Positions 41,436-47,834 of a stretch of 47,834 nucleotides of DNA are shown in pieces. Position 1 is the stretch's first letter. The number at the start of each line of letters is the position of its first letter. Source of the stretch: Candidatus Acidiferrales bacterium (GTDB lineage: Bacteria; Acidobacteriota; Terriglobia; Acidiferrales; UBA7541); the NCBI GenBank assembly GCA_030037225.1, contig JASHRU010000427.1, positions 1-47,834 on the forward strand, written 5' to 3'. The notes beneath the pieces were generated by a model, which did not search any database, was not told the origin of the DNA, and worked only from the letters and a program-made list of their open reading frames with translations. A program made the translations under genes and the position numbers.

Positions 41436-42467
41436 TTGGATAAAAAGCCCAAGGAAGACGCGGTCCGCTACTCCATCGTTGTTCCCTTCTTCAACGAGCA
41501 GGAGAACATTCTGCCCCTCTACATGCGCATCACCGAGGTCATGGACGCACTCGGCGAGCCCTACGAGATGATCTTTGTGGACGACGGCAGCCGCGACCAG
41601 ACCTTTCGCATCCTCAACGACATCTACGAGAACGATCGCCGCGTGCATGCCGTCCGCCTCCGCCGCAACTTCGGCCAGACCGCCGCGCTCAAGGCCGGCT
41701 TCGACTACGCCCAGGGCGACGTCATCATCTCCATGGACGGCGACCAGCAGCACGAACCCGAAGACATCCTCCTCTTCCTGGAAAAAATCCGCGAAGGTTT
41801 CGACATCGCCTCCGGCTGGCGCGCCGACCGCCAGGACCCCTGGCTCACCCGCCGCTTCCCCAGCCAGGTCGCCAACTGGCTGATGGCCAAACTATCCGGC
41901 GTGCCTCTCCACGATTTCGGCACTACCTTCAAGGCCTATCGCCGCGACATCATTCAGCAGGTTCAGCTCTACGGAGAAATGCACCGCTTCATTCCCGCGC
42001 TAGCCAAAATCACAGGCGCCTCCATCGTCGAGGTTCCTATCCGAAACTACAAGCGCCCGGCCGGAAAGTCGCACTACAACCTCTCGCGCACCACTCGCGT
42101 GTTTTTCGACCTCATCAGCGTTAAGTTCATGCTCGATTACATTTCGCGGCCGCTGCACTTCTTCGGCAAGCTGGCTCTGGCCTCATTTTTCGGCGGCGCC
42201 GGTATCGGCTTGTTCCTCACCTGGCAAAAGCTCGCGCATCACACCCACATCATGGTCGAGCATGGCCCGCTCATGCTCACGGGCATGTTCCTGCTCGTCA
42301 CCGCCGTCCAGTTCCTCTCTCTCGGCCTGATCGGCGAACTCCTCTCGCGTACGTATTACGAATCTCAGAACAAACCCATCTATTCCGTCCGCGAGATTCG
42401 TAGCCGCCGCGAAGCCATCGAATCCGCCGGCCGCGATTCCGGCTCCTCCGGCCCCTGGCAGTCCTAG
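41436..42467 (+). CDS. Family 2 glycosyltransferase, polyprenyl-phosphate sugar transferase type (GtrB/ArnC-like)
   Basis: A 343-residue membrane enzyme. The GT-A domain (about 10-225) shows YSIVVPFFNEQENI, the metal-binding FVDDGSRDQT and ISMDGDQQHEPED. Two C-terminal helices follow (about 238-262 and 275-300), as in GtrB and ArnC, which move a sugar from a nucleotide to undecaprenyl phosphate. The TTG start is supported by AAGGAG about 11 bases upstream and by alignment of the first strand. It follows the deacetylase gene by 163 bases on the same strand and converges on folP. Confidence 0.92.
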   Translation: MDKKPKEDAVRYSIVVPFFNEQENILPLYMRITEVMDALGEPYEMIFVDDGSRDQTFRILNDIYENDRRVHAVRLRRNFGQTAALKAGFDYAQGDVIISMDGDQQHEPEDILLFLEKIREGFDIASGWRADRQDPWLTRRFPSQVANWLMAKLSGVPLHDFGTTFKAYRRDIIQQVQLYGEMHRFIPALAKITGASIVEVPIRNYKRPAGKSHYNLSRTTRVFFDLISVKFMLDYISRPLHFFGKLALASFFGGAGIGLFLTWQKLAHHTHIMVEHGPLMLTGMFLLVTAVQFLSLGLIGELLSRTYYESQNKPIYSVREIRSRREAIESAGRDSGSSGPWQS

Positions 42468-42529
42468 CCCTTGGTGGCGCAGACACTCTTGGCTGCGCTC
42501 CGTTCCTCTTGTCCTGCCTCCCTACCTCT

Positions 42530-43366
42530 CTAACCTCCTGCCTCTCGAAGACTCTCTGCCACTCTCACCACCTGCACCATCTCCGCCACATCGTGCACCC
42601 GCACGATCTGCGCCCCGCCAAGCACGGCCGCCGCCACAGTCGCCGCTGTGCCCCAGATCCTCTGCTCCTCTCCCGCGCCTCCCAGCAGTTTCCCAATAAA
42701 TGCCTTTCGCGAGCTTCCCACCAGTATCGGACGTCTCAGCACCGCCAGTTCCTCGAGTCGCGCCAGGATTTCGCAGTTTTGCTCCGCGCTCTTCCCGAAC
42801 CCGATCCCCGGATCCAAAATCACGCGCCCTCGCGGAATCCCCGCCCGCCGCGCCCTCTCGAGCGCCTCACGAAGCCCGTGCATCACGTCCTGCATCACGT
42901 CCCGCGCGAACGGACCTCTCTGCATCGTCCTCGGTCTTCCGCGCATGTGCATGAGCACGAGCGGTACACCCGTCCGCCTTACCACCTCGCCCATCGCTTT
43001 ATCCGCACGCAGCGCCGCAACGTCGTTCACGATCTCTGCCCCCGCTCGAATCGCCGCTTCCGCTACTCGAGCCTTCTGCGTGTCGATGGATATAGGGATT
43101 TTCAACCGGCCGCGCAGTCGCTCGACAACCGGCAGCACTCGCATTAGCTCCGTCTCCGTGGAAACACCTCCTGACCCCGGTCGCGTCGATTCCCCGCCGA
43201 TATCAATGATGTCCGCTCCCTCCGCCTCCATTTCCAGCGCGCGCCGCACCGCCTCTCGCGGTTCCTTCCATTTCCCCCCGTCCGAAAAGCTGTCCGGCGT
43301 CACATTGAGCACACCCATCACCAGCGTCCGCTCGCCCAATTCCAGCGTCCGCGATCTGAGCTTCAT
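42530..43366 (-). CDS. folP: Dihydropteroate synthase FolP
   Basis: A 278-residue cytoplasmic TIM-barrel enzyme joining p-aminobenzoate to the pterin pyrophosphate in folate synthesis. Signatures: VLNVTPDSFSDGG, IGGESTRPGS, SIDTQKA, DPGIGFGKS, GSSRKAF and the RVHDV end motif. All substrate-contact loops appear present. Start is ATG 43366; GTG 43390 is possible, and neither has a good ribosome-binding site. Its place downstream of ftsH agrees with the common ftsH-folP order, here separated by two small genes on the same strand. Confidence 0.94.
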   Translation of the reverse strand: MKLRSRTLELGERTLVMGVLNVTPDSFSDGGKWKEPREAVRRALEMEAEGADIIDIGGESTRPGSGGVSTETELMRVLPVVERLRGRLKIPISIDTQKARVAEAAIRAGAEIVNDVAALRADKAMGEVVRRTGVPLVLMHMRGRPRTMQRGPFARDVMQDVMHGLREALERARRAGIPRGRVILDPGIGFGKSAEQNCEILARLEELAVLRRPILVGSSRKAFIGKLLGGAGEEQRIWGTAATVAAAVLGGAQIVRVHDVAEMVQVVRVAESLREAGG

Positions 43367-43503
43367 CCTGTATGTGTTTCGGTGCGCCACTGCGCAATTA
43401 AATCACAGTGAGGCGCGCTGAGGATTAGTAACCCGTAGCTGGGGGATTTGGCTGATGAGTCAGACCGTATTTCGTTCTTCAGTTTTCGTTTTTCGCTTTC
43501 GCC

Positions 43504-43812
43504 CTATTCCAGATCGAAATCTCTCACAGGCTTTTCTGCCGGTCCCTCTTTCGCCTTCTTCAACGCCTCTTCAAACTTCCTAGACAGCACGTCCTCTTTT
43601 TTCTTCTCCGCTTCCCACGATTGCCGGAATTTATCCTCCCGAGCCGCCGCCTGCCGCTCGAGGATGTTGTCCGCATCGTTCAAATTCACATCGGGCAGCA
43701 CCCGCGGCGGTGCCTCGTGTGCAATCACTTCCGCCAGTTCCGCGTCTACCTTCAGCTTCGCGTGGCAGCACGGACACTCCACATTCACAATCGGATTCGC
43801 CTTCTTCCCCAT
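43504..43812 (-). CDS. Small zinc-ribbon and coiled-coil protein
   Basis: A 102-residue protein. The N-terminus has CPCCHAKLKVD (residues about 13-23), a half zinc-ribbon, without a second CxxC pair, so dimerisation or a different metal site is possible. The rest is charged and helical (ILERQAAAREDKFRQSW, FEEALKKAKEG). I do not know a function. It is on the same strand as ftsH and folP, between them. Confidence 0.72.
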   Translation of the reverse strand: MGKKANPIVNVECPCCHAKLKVDAELAEVIAHEAPPRVLPDVNLNDADNILERQAAAREDKFRQSWEAEKKKEDVLSRKFEEALKKAKEGPAEKPVRDFDLE

Positions 43813-43920
43813 GACCGTATTCTACCTCCGCCATGTGCCGGCTGGTACAGAGGTCCGCCTGGGTAGCCACGGTCAGTGCTCCGGTGACCCCGGGCTCTTG
43901 CAGACAGGTTGAATCGCTGG

Positions 43921-44280
43921 CTAGTACAGCAGCAGGCGGGTCGGACGAATCTGCTTCTTCACCGGGTCCACTTCCAATCCCATCGATTCGAGCGCTACCA
44001 CTCCCAGCACCGCGGCGTCGCCCTCCTCCCCAAAAATCACCGGAGAGACCGCCTTGCGCCCGTCGTAGAAAAATCGCGCCTCTCCAACGTCGCGCCGGAT
44101 TGGCTCGCCATTAGCCATCTCGAATTCGAGTCGGCTCACCGGCTGAATTCCCTGCTCCCGAAGCAGTGCGCCCGGCACCATCGAATAAAGCGCATCCGTA
44201 TCCACCATCAGTTCGAGTTCCTTGCGCCTCCCGCCCTGACGGACCTCTTCGAGGCTCACTTTTGCATTAACGAATCCCAT
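43921..44280 (-). CDS. Retropepsin-like (clan AA) protein with altered active-site motif
   Basis: A 119-residue single-domain protein of the retroviral aspartyl protease fold. Typical features: LELMVDT at the active-site strand, LYSMVPGALL after it, and the end VVALESMGLEVDPVKKQI. The active-site triad should read Asp-Thr/Ser-Gly; here it is D27-T28-D29, with Asp in place of Gly. The catalytic Asp remains. It may be a weak protease or a non-catalytic member. It starts 9 bases after the ftsH stop and is likely co-transcribed with it. Confidence 0.78.
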   Translation of the reverse strand: MGFVNAKVSLEEVRQGGRRKELELMVDTDALYSMVPGALLREQGIQPVSRLEFEMANGEPIRRDVGEARFFYDGRKAVSPVIFGEEGDAAVLGVVALESMGLEVDPVKKQIRPTRLLLY

Positions 44281-44289
44281 GGAAGCGAT

Positions 44290-46227
44290 TTATGCGGTCG
44301 CCGGATGCTCGCCCTTCGCAAATCCGGGCAGCGGCTTCGTCTCCGGACGTGCCGGCGCTTCCTTCCCCGGCGTCGCTGGAGGAGGCGCTGGCGGTGCCGG
44401 CTTCACGCGCTCGGGAAGCGGCTTGCCCTCGATCAGCAGCTTCAATTCATTCGCGTCCAGCACTTCGCGGTCCAGCAGCGCGGCCGCGATGCTTTCCAGA
44501 GTTTCTTTGTGCCCTTCCAGCACGCCCCGCGCGTACGTATACGCGCTCGTCACGATCCGCTTCACTTCCGCGTCGATCTTGATCGCCGTATCCTCGGAAT
44601 AATCCCGGTGCTGCGCGATCTCGCGCCCCAGGAAGATCGCTTCCTCCTTCTTTCCGAACGCCAGCGGCCCCAGCGTGCTCATTCCCCACTCGCACACCAT
44701 CTGCCGCGCGATTTCCGTGGCCCGCTCGATGTCGTTCCCCGCTCCCGTCGTCAGGTGATTGAGGAAAATCTCTTCTGCCGCGCGCCCGCCCATCAGCACG
44801 CCCAGTTGCGCTTCCAGAAACTCCCGCGTGTACGTGTGCTTGTCGTCGATCGGCAACTGCATCGTCACGCCCAGCGCCATTCCGCGCGGGATGATCGTCA
44901 CTTTGTGCAGCGGGTCCGCTTGCGGCGTCATTGCCGCCACCAGCGCGTGTCCCGCCTCGTGATACGCCGTGTTCTTCTTCTCTTCCTCCGACAGGATCAT
45001 GGACTTGCGTTCCACGCCCATCAGCACCTTGTCCTTCGACATCTCTACGTCCGACATCACCACTTGTTTCCGGTTTTGCCGCGCCGCCCAGAGCGCCGCT
45101 TCGTTCACCAGGTTTGCCAGGTCCGCGCCCGAAAACCCCGGCGTGCCCCGCGCGATCACCGACAAATCCACGTCCTCGCTCAGCGGCACCTTCCTTGTGT
45201 GCACCCGCAGGATTTCTTCCCGCCCCTTCACGTCCGGACGCGGCACCACCACGCGCCGGTCGAACCGTCCCGGCCGCAGCAGCGCCGGATCCAGCACGTC
45301 CGGCCGGTTCGTCGCCGCGATCAGGATCACGCCCTCGTTCGACTCGAATCCGTCCATCTCCACCAGCAGCGCGTTCAGTGTCTGCTCCCGCTCGTCGTGT
45401 CCGCCGCCCAGCCCCGCCCCGCGGTGCCGGCCCACCGCGTCGATTTCATCGATAAAGATGATGCACGGCGCGTTCTTCTTCCCCTGCTCGAACAAATCCC
45501 GCACCCGGCTCGCGCCCACGCCCACGAACATTTCCACGAAGTCCGAGCCCGAAATTGAAAAGAACGGCACGTTCGCTTCCCCCGCGATCGCCCGCGCCAG
45601 CAGCGTCTTCCCCGTTCCGGGCGGGCCTACCAGCAGCACGCCCTTCGGGATCCGTCCGCCCAGCTTTTGGAATTTTTGCGGGTCGCGCAGGAAATCAATA
45701 ATCTCCTGCAGCTCTTCCTTCGCCTCGTCCGTCCCCGCCACGTCCTTGAAAGTCGCCTTCTTCTGGTTTGCCGTCAGCAGCCGCGCCCGCGACTTCCCGA
45801 AGCTCAGCGCCTTGTTCCCGCCCGCCTGCACCTGCCGGAACATGAACAGCCAGAGCCCGATGATCACCAGGATCGGCAGCAGGTTCACTGCCAGGTTGAA
45901 CCAGTCCCCGCGCGTCACTTCCTTCACGTGGATCTGCACGCCCTTGTCCCGCAGCATTTTGCTGATGTCGGGAATCGATTCCTTCGGCAGCGTCACGTGG
46001 AACTTCTGGCTCGGCTGGTGCAGCTCGCCCTGCGCTTCTGCGCTCACCTGCGTCAGGTAAAACGTCACCTCGCTGATGTTCCCGCTCTCCGCGTACTGGT
46101 AGAACTGCGTCAGGCTCAGGTCCGCGTCGCGCGTCGTGTTGGCCGAGCGCTGCGTGATTTGCCACAGCACTACGGCCAGCACCAGCATCACCAGCCAGAA
46201 CAGCACGATTCGAATAGTTGAGTTCAC
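44290..46227 (-). CDS. ftsH: ATP-dependent zinc metalloprotease FtsH
   Basis: A 645-residue membrane protease that degrades misfolded and regulatory membrane proteins. Two membrane helices (about 6-23 and 111-130) flank a small periplasmic domain. The AAA+ domain has Walker A GPPGTGKT (201-208), Walker [10 protein letters not shown] and the second region of homology with [18 protein letters not shown]. The zinc site is HEAGH (423-427). The C-terminal tail is Pro/Ala-rich and of lower conservation. It begins 3 bases after the hpt-like gene stop, and the tilS-hpt-ftsH order is a widespread arrangement. Confidence 0.96.
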   Translation of the reverse strand: MNSTIRIVLFWLVMLVLAVVLWQITQRSANTTRDADLSLTQFYQYAESGNISEVTFYLTQVSAEAQGELHQPSQKFHVTLPKESIPDISKMLRDKGVQIHVKEVTRGDWFNLAVNLLPILVIIGLWLFMFRQVQAGGNKALSFGKSRARLLTANQKKATFKDVAGTDEAKEELQEIIDFLRDPQKFQKLGGRIPKGVLLVGPPGTGKTLLARAIAGEANVPFFSISGSDFVEMFVGVGASRVRDLFEQGKKNAPCIIFIDEIDAVGRHRGAGLGGGHDEREQTLNALLVEMDGFESNEGVILIAATNRPDVLDPALLRPGRFDRRVVVPRPDVKGREEILRVHTRKVPLSEDVDLSVIARGTPGFSGADLANLVNEAALWAARQNRKQVVMSDVEMSKDKVLMGVERKSMILSEEEKKNTAYHEAGHALVAAMTPQADPLHKVTIIPRGMALGVTMQLPIDDKHTYTREFLEAQLGVLMGGRAAEEIFLNHLTTGAGNDIERATEIARQMVCEWGMSTLGPLAFGKKEEAIFLGREIAQHRDYSEDTAIKIDAEVKRIVTSAYTYARGVLEGHKETLESIAAALLDREVLDANELKLLIEGKPLPERVKPAPPAPPPATPGKEAPARPETKPLPGFAKGEHPATA

Positions 46228-46230
46228 GAC

Positions 46231-46848
46231 TTACCTCGCACGCCTTCGCGCCACGCCGCCTCGCCCGCTCTTCTTCCCCGCTCCTGCTCGCCCTGCGGCC
46301 GGCTTTCCCTTCCTGCTCGCCCCGCTCCCGTTGAGCGCGGCGATGTGAGCCAGGTTCCGGTACAAACCCTCTTCATCCGGCAGGCCATACCCCACCAAAT
46401 AGTTAGATGCGGCCGAGAACCCCAGGTAATCCGGCTGCAACGGCACGCGCCGTTCTTCCGGCTTGTCCAGCAGCACCGCCACGCGCACCGTCCGCGGTTC
46501 CCGCTCCATCAGCCGCCGCACAAAGAACTCCAGCGTTACGCCCGAGTGCAGCACCGCGTCCACCACCAGCACGTCCCGGCCCTTCAACTCCGGATTGTAA
46601 CTGAAAAAAACCTCCCGGCGGTGAAGTCCGTTCAGATGCACATCCCGCATCTCCGCCTGCACAAAATGGCACACCACCGGCGACGTAATGTGCCGCACCA
46701 GGTCCGCCGCAAACACAAACGCGTTATCCAGGATTGCCACTACGTCCACGCGCTGCGTCCCGTAGGTCCGCGAGATGTCGCGCCCCATCTCCGCCACGCG
46801 CGTCGCGATCTGCCGCGCCGGGTACAGGATTTCTTGCCCCCCGCTCAA
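46231..46848 (-). CDS. hpt: Hypoxanthine phosphoribosyltransferase-like protein with divergent catalytic loops
   Basis: A protein of 205 residues. The base-binding end is typical of HPRT: VAVLLDKPEERR, PDYLGF, VGYGL and LYRNLAHIAAL. The catalytic part differs. The PRPP loop, normally E-D-x-x-D-T-G, reads D97-A-V-L-H101-S-G, so the acid that serves as general base is His. The pyrophosphate loop, normally LKGA, reads L40-D-N-A. The SSYG-type flexible loop is replaced by AEMRDVHLNG. A basic Lys/Arg/Gly tail follows residue 174. The start is a TTG that overlaps the tilS stop (TTGA) with GAGG 7 bases upstream. Position identifies it as hpt; activity is uncertain. Confidence 0.85.
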   Translation of the reverse strand: MSGGQEILYPARQIATRVAEMGRDISRTYGTQRVDVVAILDNAFVFAADLVRHITSPVVCHFVQAEMRDVHLNGLHRREVFFSYNPELKGRDVLVVDAVLHSGVTLEFFVRRLMEREPRTVRVAVLLDKPEERRVPLQPDYLGFSAASNYLVGYGLPDEEGLYRNLAHIAALNGSGASRKGKPAAGRAGAGKKSGRGGVARRRAR

Positions 46849-47834
46849 AGTTTTTCCTCGCTGATCACCACGGCGCTCCGCGTCTCCGCGCCCGCTGCGC
46901 ATCCCGCCTCCGGAGGCAGTCCGCGCACCCACACCAGCCTCCCGCCGCTCTCCAGCACGGGCCAGCCCGCGCGTTCCTCCGCGGGCACGCGCGCCTCCCG
47001 TAAGAGTTCCTTCAGCTTCCGGGCCTGGCGTTTCCCTCTCGGGCGAAACATGTCCCCTGGTTGCCAGTTCCGGAGGTAAAAGGGCGGGCTCAACCGGCCC
47101 GCATCGAGGGCTTCGCCGGTCCTTTTAGTCTCCTCTGCCCCCGAACCCCAGTCAACGACTTTCAGCCTCACGCGCCTCCCGATTGCCGGAACAATCAACT
47201 CGACCGAGCCCGACTCCGGCAGCGTCACCGAAAGCGAATACCTCTCCGTCCCGCGCTCGTTTAGATGCCCTTCGCGCGCCCCCGGACTCGCCCGCCGTAG
47301 CCCGCTTCTGAGCGAAGGCGGGTTCCCGCTCGCAAAGATCACATCCTCGAAACTCCTCGTCGCCACCACTCCATGCGGCAGTTCCACCCGGTGCCCGCTC
47401 ATCGGCCCCCTCGACAATCGCAGCACGCTTTCCACATGTTCCGCCGTAAGGCCGCGCCGGTGTCCCAACACCTCCTCCACCGCCCTCCGCACCATTCTTC
47501 GCGCCAGCGCTGTCTGCCCCTCCACTCCCCGGCCGATCTCACCCATCGGCGCCACCAAGTCCTCCGCCCGCACCACCACGCGGTGCGGCTCCGTCCGCGT
47601 GAGCGCGCGGAATCGCACCTCCACGAGCGCCGCCGCAAATTGCTCCTCTTCTCGCGCCAGTTCCGCCACTCGGTAGAGTTGCCCCACAATTTGCGGCTGA
47701 AAATCGCGTTCCAGCACCGGCAAGAGTTCGCTCCTCACCCGCGCCCGCAGTCGCGCCGTATCCGTGTTCGTCGAATCCTCCCGCCACGCCTGTCCCTGCT
47801 CCGTCAGCCATTCCCTCAGCTCCGCGCGCCTCAC
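46845..47834 (-). CDS. tilS: tRNA(Ile)-lysidine synthetase TilS, C-terminal part
   Basis: A 329-residue piece that is open to the window edge, so the start lies beyond it. The visible part holds the segment REDSTNTDTARLRARVRSELL, shown here in short as REDSTNT and RVRSELLPVL, which closes the synthetase domain, a helical substrate-binding region, and the C-terminal TilS_C domain with LRNWQPGDMFRPRGK and KLKELLREARVP. The N-terminal ATP-binding SGGxDS motif must be outside. TilS modifies the wobble cytidine of tRNA-Ile to lysidine. The stop overlaps the hpt-like gene start, so the two are translated together. Confidence 0.9.
   Translation of the reverse strand: MRRAELREWLTEQGQAWREDSTNTDTARLRARVRSELLPVLERDFQPQIVGQLYRVAELAREEEQFAAALVEVRFRALTRTEPHRVVVRAEDLVAPMGEIGRGVEGQTALARRMVRRAVEEVLGHRRGLTAEHVESVLRLSRGPMSGHRVELPHGVVATRSFEDVIFASGNPPSLRSGLRRASPGAREGHLNERGTERYSLSVTLPESGSVELIVPAIGRRVRLKVVDWGSGAEETKRTGEALDAGRLSPPFYLRNWQPGDMFRPRGKRQARKLKELLREARVPAEERAGWPVLESGGRLVWVRGLPPEAGCAAGAETRSAVVISEEKL

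Noticed and set aside
43909-45558. Plus-strand open frame of 549 codons opposite ftsH and the retropepsin-like gene
   Set aside because: Antisense shadow of ftsH; translation is His/Arg/Gln-rich with no domain.

Overview
The window is a G+C-rich chromosomal segment of a Gram-negative bacterium. Gene content points to the Acidobacteriota: a secreted BNR/sortilin-type protein, a DUF4126 protein, an HpnK/YdjC-like deacetylase, large multiheme cytochromes and a tilS-hpt-ftsH-folP block. This placement is inference from content; no rRNA or other phylogenetic marker is present. I saw no phage, transposase, integrase, CRISPR or tRNA gene. Both ends are cut inside genes: a diheme cytochrome on the left and tilS on the right.

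Layout. (1) 1-10 kb: a 2-hydroxyacid oxidation locus. lutC and a LutB-LutA-type fusion run rightward and converge on glcF-glcE-glcD, which are coupled by one-base stop/start overlaps. An L-lactate permease-family gene lies next to them. Together they should import lactate/glycolate and pass electrons from it into the respiratory chain. (2) 10-13 kb: a PLP-dependent aromatic amino acid decarboxylase-like gene and a secreted pentaheme cytochrome c. (3) 13.2-19.8 kb: the most unusual part. A fused NuoE-NuoF protein overlaps a 723-residue protein that joins a NuoG-like N-terminus, two cyclic-nucleotide-binding domains and a DmsB/HybA-like four-cluster ferredoxin. Next come a five-helix membrane protein with heme-ligand-like histidines and a membrane-anchored decaheme cytochrome. 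The divergent pentaheme cytochrome gene lies just upstream. I read this as a candidate NAD(P)H-to-periplasm (or reverse) electron conduit that may be gated by cyclic nucleotides. (4) 19.8-25 kb: PilT-like ATPase, PilZ protein, a CPA2 cation/proton antiporter, and ada.

(5) 25-29.8 kb: a leftward operon with a lipoprotein, an FtsX-like permease, an ABC ATPase, a small membrane protein and a LolA-like protein, resembling a reduced or alternative Lol/MacB-type envelope system. (6) 29.8-37.5 kb: secreted or regulatory genes (BNR protein, small cytochrome c, serine hydrolase, YceI-like protein with a strong terminator, AraC regulator). (7) 37.6-40.2 kb: ruvX-mltG and two unknown genes, with a palindrome-bearing in-frame insertion in ruvX. 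(8) 40.3-42.5 kb: a YdjC-like deacetylase and a GtrB/ArnC-like glycosyltransferase. (9) 42.5 kb to the end: folP, a zinc-ribbon protein, a retropepsin-like protein with an altered active-site motif, ftsH, a divergent hpt, and partial tilS.

Start codons were chosen by stop/start overlap, Shine-Dalgarno spacing and family alignment from memory. No searches or computations were run.
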